A DNA stretch of 64,000 nucleotides from Gammaproteobacteria bacterium (GTDB lineage: Bacteria > Pseudomonadota > Gammaproteobacteria > SZUA-140). Within the stretch, counting starts at the first letter, position 1, and the number at the start of each line of letters is the position of its first letter. The position numbers and the translations under genes were made by a program. The stretch covers positions 496,001 to 560,000 of the forward strand of contig JADJWH010000004.1 of NCBI GenBank assembly GCA_016716465.1, in the 5' to 3' direction. Under the pieces are notes generated by a model. That model did no database searches. It was given only the letters and a program-made list of their open reading frames with translations, and was not told the origin of the DNA. Shown piece by piece: positions 9,496-18,741 of this stretch.

Positions 9496-10586
9496 GCGCC
9501 GGCGTCCGCGCCGCGCCGGCGCTTCAGTGCTGTCTGCAACGCTTCCAGGGAACCGGAGATCTCCGGCAAAGCCGGCGCGATACTCACCTGATCCATCGCC
9601 TGCAGACGGGTGACAACGGACGCCACCGCGGGGTTACCGTCGTCGTAGTACTTACGCAGCCAGGATTGCGCCGCGGACAGACTGGCATGGAAATTCCGCT
9701 CGTCGCGGGCGAGCAGGGCGACCCGCGCCGATTCCAGCTTGAGATACAGATTCTGGGTCAGAAACAACTGCTGTCCCGGCTCGATCAATGGCGGCTCGCC
9801 GCCCTCCCGCCGCCGCACCACCACCAGACTCCTGAGTGCGGCCCATACGTCGCGCAGCACGGCGCGCCATTGCGACGGCTCGGCGCTGGCGCCACCCGTC
9901 GCCGATCCCTCCGCATCCGTCGACGCCAGCATCTCGTGTCGGAGCAGCAGGGAACCCAGTTCCCCCTGCAGGCTCGCCAGGGTATAGGCCATGCCGGAGA
10001 CATCCGGTCGCGGCACCGCCGCGAGCGCCGCGATCTCCTGTGCCAGCCGCCGCCGCACCTCGGCGAACAGCGGGTCGCCCAGCGCCTGCAGACGCCGGTC
10101 GGCGCTGTCCAGGGCGCGCTGTGCGGTATCGACGTCACCGGCCAGAAGCATACTGTCGTTGGCCATGCGCAGCAGCCGCTCGACATCCGCCGGCTCCACG
10201 CGCTGCTGCGCATCGCGGCGCAGCAGCGCCTCGATCTCGGCCAGCCCCGCAGCGACCTCCGGCACCTTAGCTTCGAGACCGGCCAGCTGCGCGGCAAGCT
10301 CGTCCTGCCGCTGATCGGCGTATTGCAGCGCCGTCGCCAGTTCCTCCACACGCTGCGCCTGCGCCTGTTGTTGCGCCGCCAGCTGCCGCTCGAGGTAGTA
10401 ACCCGCCGCGATGCCGCCGCCGGCGCACAGCAGGGCGAGAAACGCGATGGCGAGGGCCCAGCCGCGCCTGCCGGAGGCGGCCGGCGCCGGGGCCGCCGCG
10501 GGCGCCGGGGGTTCGATGGAACCGGGGTCGCGGATCTGCGGTACCGCGTCATCGTCCATGACCGGCTTGTTGTCAATGTGCTGCAT
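9492..10586 (-). CDS. hemX: HemX, membrane protein of the haem operon
   Basis: A 364-residue protein with a short cytoplasmic Pro/Ala-rich N-terminus, one membrane helix (about residues 40-62, GWALAIAFLALLCAGGG), then a periplasmic coiled coil (LERQLAAQQQAQAQRVEELA) and a helical C-terminal domain. This matches proteobacterial HemX, often mislabelled uroporphyrin-III methyltransferase although it has no methyltransferase motif. I place the start at 10586, preceded by GAGGA at suitable spacing. A longer frame to 10709 would overlap hemD widely. It follows hemD with a short gap. Confidence 0.9.
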   Translation of the reverse strand: MQHIDNKPVMDDDAVPQIRDPGSIEPPAPAAAPAPAASGRRGWALAIAFLALLCAGGGIAAGYYLERQLAAQQQAQAQRVEELATALQYADQRQDELAAQLAGLEAKVPEVAAGLAEIEALLRRDAQQRVEPADVERLLRMANDSMLLAGDVDTAQRALDSADRRLQALGDPLFAEVRRRLAQEIAALAAVPRPDVSGMAYTLASLQGELGSLLLRHEMLASTDAEGSATGGASAEPSQWRAVLRDVWAALRSLVVVRRREGGEPPLIEPGQQLFLTQNLYLKLESARVALLARDERNFHASLSAAQSWLRKYYDDGNPAVASVVTRLQAMDQVSIAPALPEISGSLEALQTALKRRRGADAGA

Positions 10587-11403
10587 GTGTCCCGTCCTCG
10601 CTCCCTTCACGTGCCACGCACCACCAGCTGCGGATGGCCGCGAGCAGACCTTCATCGCTCGCCTCAATGGCCACCCGGGCGGGGTGGAGAAATCCCAGTT
10701 CAGCCGCAAGCTGCGCCGCGCGCGCGCTGATGACGATCAGCTGCCGCCTGAGCAGCCAGTCACGTCCATCCGCGCCGGCCAGCAGATACAGATTGCTCAG
10801 GCCCTCGTTGCTGGTGACCACTATCGTATCAATATTATCCTCGCCCGCGATGCGCCGCAGCCCGGCGCCGCTCGCGGCCGGCAGGACCCGGCAATACGCC
10901 TCGACATGTTCGACCTCGGCGCCGCGCGCGCGCAAGGTCTCGGCGAGCAGTTCGCGGCCATCCTGGGCACGGAATATGACGATGCGCCGGCCCGCGACGT
11001 TCCGCAGCGCCTCGAGCTCGAGCAGGCCTTCGCTGTTGAATTCGCGCGGCGGGAGGATGTCCGCGTGCAGGCCGTGTTGCGCCAGCGCGGCAGCGCTGCC
11101 GCGTCCGACGGCAGCCAGCCGCACGGCCGGCGGCCAGGGCCGGCCGCCGAGCTCGGCGCAGACGCGGTCCACCGCGTTGCCGCTCACGAAGATCGCGATA
11201 TCGAACCGGTCCAGGCGTGCGAGCAGATCCGCCAGCGCATCCGGATCACCCGGCGCGGCGATCTCGATCACGGGAAGCGTCTGGGCACGGCCGCCCGCGC
11301 GGGCGATCAGCGCGCACAGGCGTTGTGCCTGATGTTCGGGGCGCGTAACCAGAACGCGGCAGCCGGCCAGATCCGATCCCGGTTCAGCGGCCGCCGTAGA
11401 CAT
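10573..11403 (-). CDS. hemD: Uroporphyrinogen-III synthase
   Basis: A 276-residue enzyme that closes and rearranges hydroxymethylbilane to uroporphyrinogen III. The N-terminal VLVTRPEHQAQRL is the family start. VSGNAVDRVCAELGG and IVVTSNEGLSNLYLL are the two interdomain repeats carrying the typical (S/T)xNAV-like and TSxxG motifs. It overlaps the hemC end by 20 bases, indicating coupling. The sequence is otherwise variable, as usual for HemD. Confidence 0.94.
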   Translation of the reverse strand: MSTAAAEPGSDLAGCRVLVTRPEHQAQRLCALIARAGGRAQTLPVIEIAAPGDPDALADLLARLDRFDIAIFVSGNAVDRVCAELGGRPWPPAVRLAAVGRGSAAALAQHGLHADILPPREFNSEGLLELEALRNVAGRRIVIFRAQDGRELLAETLRARGAEVEHVEAYCRVLPAASGAGLRRIAGEDNIDTIVVTSNEGLSNLYLLAGADGRDWLLRRQLIVISARAAQLAAELGFLHPARVAIEASDEGLLAAIRSWWCVAREGSEDGTHAAH

Positions 11404-12316
11404 GGCTCAGGATCGCATCCGCCCCGCGGCCGAGCAATTCCTCCGCCAGCCCGGCACCGATCGCGGCGGCCTCCGTCGCGGTGCCCTCGGCGTGGCCGCG
11501 GATGATCCGGCTGCCATCGGGATAGCCGACCAGGCCGCGCAGGACAACGGTATCGCCCTGCAGGACGGCATGACCGGCGATCGGCACCTGGCAGCCGCCC
11601 TGCAGTCGCTCGTTCAGCGCGCGTTCCGCCGCGATGCAGATCTGCGTGCCGCGGTCGTTGAGCGGGGCGATCAGCGCATTGACGGCGGTATCCCCTGCCC
11701 GGCACTCGATGCCGATCACGCCCTGACCGATCGCGGGCAGACAGACCTCGGTGTCCAGCGACTGCGTGATCCGCTCCGCCATGCCGAGACGGATCAGGCC
11801 GGCGCTGGCGAGAACAATGGCGTCGTACTCGTCCTCGGCCAGGCGGCGCAGGCGCGTACCGACGTTGCCGCGCAGGCTGAGGATCTCGAGGTCGGGACGC
11901 AGCGCGTGCAGCTGCGCCTGGCGGCGCAGGCTGGAGGTGCCGACGCGCGCCCGCTGCGGCAGCCGGTCCAGGCGGTCGTAGCGGTGCGACACGAAGGCGT
12001 CGCGTGGCTCCTCCCGCGCGAGCACCACGGGCAGATGCAGGCCCGCCGGCAGCTCCACCGGCACATCCTTCATGGAATGCACGGCGATATCGGTGTGATG
12101 TTCAAGCAGGCTCTGTTCGAGCTCTTTCACGAACAGACCCTTGCCGCCGATCTTCGCCAGCGGGGAATCCAGGATCTTGTCGCCCTGGGTGCTCATCATC
12201 ACCAGGTCCACCTGCAGGCCGGGATGCGCCTGCTCCAGCAGACTGCGGACATAGCCGGCCTGCCAGAGGGCCAGCGGGCTCTTGCGGGTGGCGATACGGA
12301 TGCGGTTGACGGTCAT
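11384..12316 (-). CDS. hemC: Porphobilinogen deaminase (hydroxymethylbilane synthase)
   Basis: A 310-residue enzyme that joins four porphobilinogens on a dipyrromethane cofactor. Visible are IRIATRKSPLALWQA at the N-terminus, the active-site Asp in HSMKDVP (D84), Arg-rich LRRQAQL, and the cofactor-binding cysteine C242 in LQGGCQVPI, the same residue number as in E. coli. The start at 12316 is chosen because the family begins at RIATR. An open frame to 12388 runs into the promoter. It is the first gene of the hemC-D-X-Y operon. Confidence 0.97.
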   Translation of the reverse strand: MTVNRIRIATRKSPLALWQAGYVRSLLEQAHPGLQVDLVMMSTQGDKILDSPLAKIGGKGLFVKELEQSLLEHHTDIAVHSMKDVPVELPAGLHLPVVLAREEPRDAFVSHRYDRLDRLPQRARVGTSSLRRQAQLHALRPDLEILSLRGNVGTRLRRLAEDEYDAIVLASAGLIRLGMAERITQSLDTEVCLPAIGQGVIGIECRAGDTAVNALIAPLNDRGTQICIAAERALNERLQGGCQVPIAGHAVLQGDTVVLRGLVGYPDGSRIIRGHAEGTATEAAAIGAGLAEELLGRGADAILSHVYGGR

Positions 12317-12353
12317 GCGCTGGGAACCCGGACTCCGGATGCGAAGTGCCCAT

Positions 12354-12382
12354 ATGCTAAGGGCTGCTGCACGGGCAGGCAA
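12354..12382 (-). promoter_or_regulatory. Sigma-70-type promoter of the hem operon
   Basis: Minus strand: TTGCCT (12377-12382), a spacer of exactly 17 bases, and TAGCAT (12354-12359). It lies about 40 bases before the hemC ATG, in the 94-base gap after algR. Spacing and both hexamers are reasonable for a housekeeping promoter. Confidence 0.55.
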
Positions 12383-12410
12383 ATGCAAATTCCGCCGCGG
12401 CGCGGCGCGT

Positions 12411-13148
12411 TCAGCCGTAACGCCTGAGCAGTTCCTTCAGTTCGAAGAGATGCCGCCGGCTCACCTCGGGCCGTTCCTCGACTCCGCGCAGGGCGACGAC
12501 ATGAAGGCCTTCCGGGGTCTTCGTGAGGCCGGCCAGAAATGACTCCGCGATCAAGGTATTGCGGTGTATGCGCAGAAAGCGCCCGGCGAACTCCTCGGCC
12601 AGGTCCTTGAGCGGTTCCTCGATCAGGACCTCGCCGTGGAGATGGCGCACGGTCACGTACTTGTGGTCCGCGCGGAAATAGACGATTTCCTTGACCGGGA
12701 TCAGCACCATCTGCCCGCGCGCGCGCGCGCAGATGTGCGTGCGCGCCGCCGCGCCGGGCACGGCCTCCCGCACCGCGCCGAGCTGGTCGCGGCCGAGGCG
12801 GCGCGCCTTCGTGAGCGCCTCTTCCAGCCGCTGGCGCCGGATCGGTTTCAACAGGTAATCGACGGCGTGCTTGTCGAAGGCCTCCAGCGCGTAGTCACCG
12901 TAGGCGGTGGTGAAGATGACCGCGGGCGGCTGCTCGTACGCGGCCAGATGTGCGGCGGCCTCCAGGCCGTCGATGCCGGGCATGCGGATGTCGAGCAGCA
13001 CGACATCGGGCCGGAGACGGTCGGCGAGTTCGAGCGCCTCGCGTCCGTTGGCGGCCTCGCCGACGATCTCCTCATTCCCGATCTCGGCCAGCAGGGCGCG
13101 CAGGCGCGCGCGCGCCGGGGCCTCGTCGTCCGCCAGCAGCACCTTCAT
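12411..13148 (-). CDS. algR: LytTR-family response regulator (AlgR-like)
   Basis: A 245-residue regulator with a CheY-like receiver domain (acidic pair in LLADDEA, phospho-acceptor D53 in LLDIRMPG, K in YLLKPI) and a C-terminal LytTR DNA-binding domain (VYFRADHKYVTVRH; FLRIHRNTLI). Its start overlaps the stop of the sensor gene (ATGA). The arrangement argH / algZ-algR-hemC matches Pseudomonas, where AlgR controls alginate, twitching and virulence. Regulon content here is unknown. The frame stays open upstream to 14021, but that part is out-of-frame sensor sequence. Confidence 0.92.
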   Translation of the reverse strand: MKVLLADDEAPARARLRALLAEIGNEEIVGEAANGREALELADRLRPDVVLLDIRMPGIDGLEAAAHLAAYEQPPAVIFTTAYGDYALEAFDKHAVDYLLKPIRRQRLEEALTKARRLGRDQLGAVREAVPGAAARTHICARARGQMVLIPVKEIVYFRADHKYVTVRHLHGEVLIEEPLKDLAEEFAGRFLRIHRNTLIAESFLAGLTKTPEGLHVVALRGVEERPEVSRRHLFELKELLRRYG

Positions 13149-14209
13149 GCGCCCCTCCCCTGGTAGGGAAACCCCAGGCACGCCCGATAGCGTCCGTCGG
13201 CCGAACCGGCCTTGAGCCAGCCCTGACGGCCGAAATGGAGCTGCAGGCGTTCGCGGATATTGTCCAGCGCCATGCGGTTGCCGCCGCGCCGTGGCGGCGC
13301 ATCCGCCAGCGGATTGGTGACGCACAGCGTGATCATGCCGCCGGCGCGCTGGCCCTCGATGCGGATCAGTCCGCCTTCGGGCAGGGGTTCGACGCCGTGA
13401 TAGACCGCGTTCTCCACCAGCGGCTGGAACAGCAGGGCCGGGATGCTCGCATCCAGGGGCAGGCCGGCGGTCTCCTCCTCGATACGCAGACGTTCGCCCA
13501 TGCGCAGCGACTCGATCCTGAGGTAGCGCCGGATCAGGTCCAGCTCGGCCCCCACGGTGCTCAGATTGCCGGCGTCGGCGAGACTGACGCGGAACAGTTC
13601 GGCGAGATCTTCCACCACCGCCTCCGCCAGCGCGGGATCGGTGCGGGTCAGGCTGGCGATGGTGTTCATGCTGTTGAACATGAAATGCGGACGAATCCGC
13701 GCCTGCAGGGCCTGAAAGCGCGCCCGCGCCTCGGCCTCGATGGTGCGCCGGGTCTGCCGCTGCACGTAGAAATACCGCAGCATCACCGCCCCGACGATGG
13801 CGGCGATCGCCACGCTGGTGTGCAGGAACTCCGCTTGCAGCCCCTCCGGCAGAAAGGATTCCAGCGCTGTGCCCCGCGCGATTGCCCGGACGAGTTCCAC
13901 CGCGAATACCGTCAGCGCCAGAATGACCAGATAGGCCGCGGTCGCGGCGAGCGGGCTGTGCAGCCGGTTGAGCCGGGCACGGAGCAGGCACAGGATGCCG
14001 GCGCAGGATAGCGAGACCCATTGAATGAACAGGGACAGCAGGCCAAGCCGGCTCCAGCGTTCGGCCCCGGCGCCCGGCGCGGTGAGTGCCAGGATGAAGG
14101 CGAGCAGTTCGGCCGCGATAACGATAATGAAGACGATGCGGATGTTGCAGAAATCCGGCAGGAAGCCGTCGCGCTCGGTGCGCGGGATGGCAATGGCGCT
14201 TGCTTTCAT
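13145..14209 (-). CDS. algZ: Membrane sensor histidine kinase, AlgZ/FimS-like
   Basis: A 354-residue protein with four to five membrane helices in the first 150 residues. The His_kinase (LytS/YehU-type) phosphorylation segment follows, with the His of IRPHFMFNSMNTIASL, then an ATPase domain with QPLVENAVYHGVEP and GGNRMALDNIRERL. This family lacks a periplasmic sensing domain. I prefer the ATG at 14209 to a GTG at 14251; neither has a strong ribosome site. It is coupled to the LytTR regulator downstream. It signals from the membrane, ligand unknown. Confidence 0.9.
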   Translation of the reverse strand: MKASAIAIPRTERDGFLPDFCNIRIVFIIVIAAELLAFILALTAPGAGAERWSRLGLLSLFIQWVSLSCAGILCLLRARLNRLHSPLAATAAYLVILALTVFAVELVRAIARGTALESFLPEGLQAEFLHTSVAIAAIVGAVMLRYFYVQRQTRRTIEAEARARFQALQARIRPHFMFNSMNTIASLTRTDPALAEAVVEDLAELFRVSLADAGNLSTVGAELDLIRRYLRIESLRMGERLRIEEETAGLPLDASIPALLFQPLVENAVYHGVEPLPEGGLIRIEGQRAGGMITLCVTNPLADAPPRRGGNRMALDNIRERLQLHFGRQGWLKAGSADGRYRACLGFPYQGRGA

Positions 14210-14343
14210 GATCGTCGATTCCGGGATCGGCCCACCCGCCGGTCGAAACACCCGGGCAGGATCTCAGCTTGTTATCGGCGCTCCGGCGGGAAAACTCCAG
14301 CGTCGCCCGCCAGGCCGACGGCCCGGGCGGAGGCCCGGAAACT

Positions 14344-14352
14344 TGCTATACT
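14344..14352 (+). promoter_or_regulatory. Extended -10 promoter of argH
   Basis: TGCTATACT: a TG dinucleotide one base ahead of a TATACT hexamer, 36 bases before the argH ATG. The extended -10 can work without a strong -35, and none is obvious upstream. Confidence 0.5.
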
Positions 14353-14387
14353 GCCCGGAATTCCGCCCCATCCGTGACACGCACCCC

Positions 14388-15773
14388 ATGGAAAAGACCA
14401 GCGACAAACTGTGGTCCGGCCGTTTCACCGAATCCACCGACGCCCTGGTGGAAAGCTTCGGCGCCTCGGTCGGCTTCGACCGCCGGCTCTATCGTCACGA
14501 CATCGAGGGATCCCTCGCCCACGCCCGCATGCTGGCCCGTGCCGGTGTGCTGACCGCGGGCGAGCTCGCCGCCATCGAACGCGGCCTGGGCGACATCCGG
14601 ACCGACATCGAACGCGGCGATTTCGCCTGGCTGATCGAGTTCGAAGACGTGCACATGAACATCGAGGCGCGGCTCACGGAACGCATCGGCGAGGCGGGCA
14701 AGAAGCTCCATACCGGGCGCTCGCGCAACGACCAGGTGGCCACCGACCTGCGCCTCTACCTGCGTGATGAGATCGACGCCATCGATGCCGAACTGAAGGC
14801 GCTGCAGCAGGTTCTGCTCGACCTTGCCGAAGCCGAGGCCGCGACGATCATGCCGGGCTTCACGCACCTTCAGGTGGCGCAGCCGGTCACGTTCGGACAC
14901 CACCTGATGGCCTGGTTCGAGATGCTGCAACGCGACCGCGGACGGCTGGCGGACTGCCGGTGCCGCATCAACATCATGCCGCTCGGGGCGGCGGCGCTGG
15001 CCGGCACCAGCTATCCGATCGACCGCGCCTATACCGCGCAGTTGCTCGGGTTCACCGCCGCGGCGGCGAATTCGCTCGACGCGGTCAGCGACCGCGACTT
15101 CGCCATCGAGTTCACCGCCGCCGCGGCCCTGCTCATGGTGCACCTGTCGCGCTTTTCCGAGGAACTCGTCCTGTGGTCCTCGGCGCAGTTCGGTTTCATC
15201 GAGCTGTCCGACGGTTATTGCACCGGCTCCTCGATCATGCCGCAGAAGAAGAATCCGGACATGCCGGAGCTCGTGCGCGGCAAGAGCGGCCGCGCCATCG
15301 GCAACCTGATGGCCCTGCTCACCCTGATGAAAGGCCAGCCGCTGGCCTACAACAAGGACAACCAGGAGGACAAGGAACCGCTGTTCGACAGCATCGACAC
15401 GGTCAGGTCCTGCCTGCGCGTCTTCACCGGCATGCTGCCCGGGATGCAGATCCGCCGCGAACGCATGGCGCAGTCCGCCCGCCTCGGCTATTCCACCGCG
15501 ACCGACCTCGCCGACTACCTGGTCCGCAGGGGTATCGCCTTTCGCGACGCCCATGAGATCGTCGGCAAGACCGTGCGCCATGCGATCAACCAGGGCAAGG
15601 AACTCGCCGCGCTGACGCTCGAAGAACTGCGCGCCTTCTGTCCCGCCATCGGCGAGGACGTCTACGCGGTGCTTACCGTGGAAGGTTCCGTCGCGGCGCG
15701 CAATCATCCGGGCGGCACCGCCCCCACCCAGGTGCGTTCCGCCATCGCCCAGGCCCGTAAGCTGCTCGCCTGA
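14388..15773 (+). CDS. argH: Argininosuccinate lyase
   Basis: A 461-residue enzyme splitting argininosuccinate into arginine and fumarate, the last step of arginine synthesis. Seen are the N-terminal KLWSGRFTE, GRSRNDQVATDLRLYLR, the general-base loop GFTHLQVAQP, and the superfamily signature GSSIMPQKKNPD. Length is typical. The ATG at 14388 fits the family N-terminus; an upstream frame to 14025 is antisense to the kinase gene and is rejected. The gene is divergent from algZ, as in pseudomonads. Confidence 0.98.
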   Translation: MEKTSDKLWSGRFTESTDALVESFGASVGFDRRLYRHDIEGSLAHARMLARAGVLTAGELAAIERGLGDIRTDIERGDFAWLIEFEDVHMNIEARLTERIGEAGKKLHTGRSRNDQVATDLRLYLRDEIDAIDAELKALQQVLLDLAEAEAATIMPGFTHLQVAQPVTFGHHLMAWFEMLQRDRGRLADCRCRINIMPLGAAALAGTSYPIDRAYTAQLLGFTAAAANSLDAVSDRDFAIEFTAAAALLMVHLSRFSEELVLWSSAQFGFIELSDGYCTGSSIMPQKKNPDMPELVRGKSGRAIGNLMALLTLMKGQPLAYNKDNQEDKEPLFDSIDTVRSCLRVFTGMLPGMQIRRERMAQSARLGYSTATDLADYLVRRGIAFRDAHEIVGKTVRHAINQGKELAALTLEELRAFCPAIGEDVYAVLTVEGSVAARNHPGGTAPTQVRSAIAQARKLLA

Positions 15774-15780
15774 CCCCTCT

Positions 15781-15815
15781 CCCGGCCCCACCCCCGCGCC
15801 GGGATCCGGTTTTTT
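15781..15815 (+). terminator. Intrinsic terminator after argH
   Basis: CCCGGC (15781-15786), an 11-base loop, and GCCGGG (15798-15803) are followed after six bases by a run of six T (15810-15815). It begins 8 bases after the argH stop. Confidence 0.55.
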
Positions 15816-15885
15816 GAAGTTTGTCACAATCGGGCCGATAAGAGGGTCACCGGCTCAATTCGGCCGAACGCGCGAAGGAACGGCC

Positions 15886-18726
15886 TTGCTCGACACACAG
15901 ACCATCAAAAAGCGTTTCCTGGCCCTCAATCGCGACCGCGTGACGCGTATCCGCGATACCCTGCGCACGCGCCAGCGCGACGTGCTCGAGGTACTGCCGC
16001 TGCTTTTTCATATCAATCATCCGGAGTTGCCCGGCTTCATCTCCGCCGCGACGCCAGTGGGTGTCTCCGACTACTCGCCGAGCCGGCGCGCGCTTGAGAT
16101 CGTGCAAAAAATGGCGCGCGAAATGGATTACCGGCCGCGCGCCTTGCCCCGCTTCGATATCCTTTCGCTGTTCCTGATGGGAAGCAGCGGCACCATCGCC
16201 TATTCGACCAAGAGCGATTTCGACATCTGGCTGTGCCACAACCCCGACCTTTCCGCGGTGCAACTCGCGGAGCTGCAGGAAAAGGCCGCGGCCCTGGAGA
16301 AGTGGGCCGGCACATTCGATCTCGAGGTGCATTTCTTCCTGATGAACTGCGAGCATTTCCGCGCCGGCAAGGTGGTCGAGCTGTCGGACGAAAGCAGCGG
16401 CAGCGCGCAGTATCACCTGCTGCTCGACGAGTTCTACCGCACTGGCGTCCTGCTCGCCGGGCGCTATCCGGTGTGGTGGCTGGTCCCGGCGCAGGAGGAG
16501 GCGGACTATGACCGTTACGTGCGCCAGCTGCGCGCGCGCGGCGCCGTCGGCGACAATGAGACCGTCGACTTCGGCGGCCTCCCGCGCGCACCCGCCGAGG
16601 AATTCTTCGGCGCAGCGCTATGGCAGCTGTACAAGAGCATCGACTCACCCTACAAGGCGGCGCTCAAGCTGATGCTGACGGAGGTCTACGCGGCCGAATA
16701 TCCACAGGTCGAGCTGCTGTCGCTGCGCTTCAAGCGCGCGCTGCACGAGGGGGAAACCGATCTCACGCGCCTGGACCCCTATATCATGCTGTACCGCCGG
16801 ATCGAGGAATATCTCACCGCCCAGGGCGATCACGAACGCCTGGCAGTGATGCGGCGCTGCTTCTACTTCAAGGTCAACGAGCAACTCGGCCGGCAGGATG
16901 AACCGCGGGACAACTGGCGCTTCGAGGTCATGAAGGATGTCACCCGGGCCTGGGGCTGGGACCGCGGCTACCTGCAGACGCTCGACGCCCGCCAGCAGTG
17001 GAAAATCCATCAGGTGCTCGAGGAACGCCGCAGCCTGGTAAGCGCGCTGACCCAGAGCTACCACTCGCTGTCGAGCTTCGCCCGTGTGCAGAACATGCTG
17101 GCGCGAATCAACCAGCGCGACCTCAATATCCTCGGCCGCAAGCTTTACGCGGCGTTCGAGCGCAAGGCGGGCAAGGTCGACATCGTCAACCGCGGCATCT
17201 CCAGCGACATCTGGGAAAGCCATCTGTCGATTCACCAGATCGGCGGGCGGGAGAACGCCGGCTGGACACTCTACCCCGGCATCGTGCCGTCTGAGGAGGC
17301 CGGGCGCGCCAAGCCGCTCAGACGCAGCCGCGTCATCACCGAGATGCTGGCCTGGTGTTTCCTGAACCAGCTGGTGGATGAACGCACCACCTTCACCCTG
17401 TTCACACGCGACAGCGCACTGAGCGTGAACGAGATCAAGGCCCTGCTCCGCGGCCTCGATCAGCTGGTTCCCGGCTCGCAGCTCGGCACCAGCACGCTGG
17501 AGGATCTGTCGCAGTCACCGCGCCTGGCGGGACTCAGCCTGTTCGTCAATGTGGGGCTGAAACCCGCGACGCTGCGCGAGCGCGAGGGCAAGGAACTGAC
17601 CAGCAACAAGACCGACGCGCTCAGCTTCGGAGGAGTATGCGAGAACCTGGTACTCTCCATCGACCAGGTCGCCCGCACCACCTGGCAGGAGGTGATGGTG
17701 TCCCAGTACGAGGGCGAACAGGGGCTGCTCGATTGCCTCGCCGCGTATCTGCAGTGGTCACCGCCCTCCGCCGGGACACCGCCGCCGGCGGTCACCGCCC
17801 ACTGCTTCTCCTCCACCCAGAGCGCCGCCGTGGTGCGTCGTCTCGAGGAACTGTTCCGTGATGTCGCCGACTGCTATTGCCTGGATCCGCACGCCCCCGC
17901 CGCGCGCTACATCCTGCTGATCGGCACGCGCTATTACGCCCTGCAGCTGGACAATGACACGCTGCGCCACACCCGGCTCGACAACTACAACGATCTGCTC
18001 AAGTATCTCGCCGCGCCGGTGCACGCCTACAGCCCGGTCGTCATCGACCGTTACGCGCTCGGCCACGATATCCTGCCGGTACTCTATCGCAACAACAAGG
18101 CGGGCGTGGTGCAGTTCTATTACGTGGAGGAAGCCACGGCGATCTACGTATACTTCATCGACGAGCGCGGCGCGCTCTTCTGCCGCCGGATGCCGCGGAT
18201 GGACATCCATCTGCTGGTGCTGCAGTACCGCCGTTTCCTCGCCGCGGTCGGCGCGCGCCTCAAGCGGCACAAGGCGCCGGAAGGCGCCCTGGACGCGCAG
18301 GCGGTTCCGGTGGAGATCTACCAGGCCTTCAAGAAATACCACGGCCGGAGCCAGCTGGTGCGGCATCGCGAACAGGGCGCGAGCGCGGATCAGCGCTACT
18401 TCAACGTGCAGGTGATCGCCGGCGTCTCGGACAGCAACCGCCCCGAGTTCACCATCTACATTGATGCGCGCGAATTCTCCTCGCTGGAATTTGGCGACGG
18501 ACTGTTTCGCGAGGCCGCCCGCTACGTACTGGAACGGCGCAAGAGCGGCCAGCGCTACCCGATCTACATCACCGACATCGACCTGTCCCATCGCGTCGCC
18601 GGGGTCGCCGGCGCCGACCAGCTGCAGACCGTGCATTACCTGGAATACAAGAAAACGATCGAGGAAGGGCTGAACCGCGCGCTGGCGGCATTGCTCGAAG
18701 AGAACGCGACGGACCTGGCGGGCTGA
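15886..18726 (+). CDS. cyaA: Class I adenylate cyclase
   Basis: A 946-residue class I (enterobacterial-type) adenylate cyclase making cAMP. The N-terminal half carries the nucleotidyltransferase signature FLMGSSGTIAYSTKSDFDIW, with the Gly-Ser and Asp-x-Asp metal ligands. The long C-terminal regulatory half follows. I place the start at TTG 15886: GAAGGA sits 6 bases upstream and TQTIKKRFLALN aligns with the usual N-terminus. A longer frame begins at TTG 15814, but that codon lies in the argH terminator T-tract. cAMP made here may feed CRP-type regulators elsewhere, and a small cyclic-nucleotide-domain gene lies at 24.8 kb. Confidence 0.95.
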   Translation: MLDTQTIKKRFLALNRDRVTRIRDTLRTRQRDVLEVLPLLFHINHPELPGFISAATPVGVSDYSPSRRALEIVQKMAREMDYRPRALPRFDILSLFLMGSSGTIAYSTKSDFDIWLCHNPDLSAVQLAELQEKAAALEKWAGTFDLEVHFFLMNCEHFRAGKVVELSDESSGSAQYHLLLDEFYRTGVLLAGRYPVWWLVPAQEEADYDRYVRQLRARGAVGDNETVDFGGLPRAPAEEFFGAALWQLYKSIDSPYKAALKLMLTEVYAAEYPQVELLSLRFKRALHEGETDLTRLDPYIMLYRRIEEYLTAQGDHERLAVMRRCFYFKVNEQLGRQDEPRDNWRFEVMKDVTRAWGWDRGYLQTLDARQQWKIHQVLEERRSLVSALTQSYHSLSSFARVQNMLARINQRDLNILGRKLYAAFERKAGKVDIVNRGISSDIWESHLSIHQIGGRENAGWTLYPGIVPSEEAGRAKPLRRSRVITEMLAWCFLNQLVDERTTFTLFTRDSALSVNEIKALLRGLDQLVPGSQLGTSTLEDLSQSPRLAGLSLFVNVGLKPATLREREGKELTSNKTDALSFGGVCENLVLSIDQVARTTWQEVMVSQYEGEQGLLDCLAAYLQWSPPSAGTPPPAVTAHCFSSTQSAAVVRRLEELFRDVADCYCLDPHAPAARYILLIGTRYYALQLDNDTLRHTRLDNYNDLLKYLAAPVHAYSPVVIDRYALGHDILPVLYRNNKAGVVQFYYVEEATAIYVYFIDERGALFCRRMPRMDIHLLVLQYRRFLAAVGARLKRHKAPEGALDAQAVPVEIYQAFKKYHGRSQLVRHREQGASADQRYFNVQVIAGVSDSNRPEFTIYIDAREFSSLEFGDGLFREAARYVLERRKSGQRYPIYITDIDLSHRVAGVAGADQLQTVHYLEYKKTIEEGLNRALAALLEENATDLAG

Positions 18727-18741
18727 TCCGCCGCGCCAGAC

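Noticed and set aside
9492..10586. HemX as uroporphyrinogen-III methyltransferase
   Set aside because: No SAM-binding methyltransferase motif; it is a membrane/coiled-coil protein.
12411..14021. Single fused kinase-regulator reading frame
   Set aside because: Only 12411-13148 encodes regulator; upstream residues are out-of-frame kinase sequence.
14346..15827. 493-codon frame on - strand over argH
   Set aside because: Antisense to a complete argH; no homology that I recognise.
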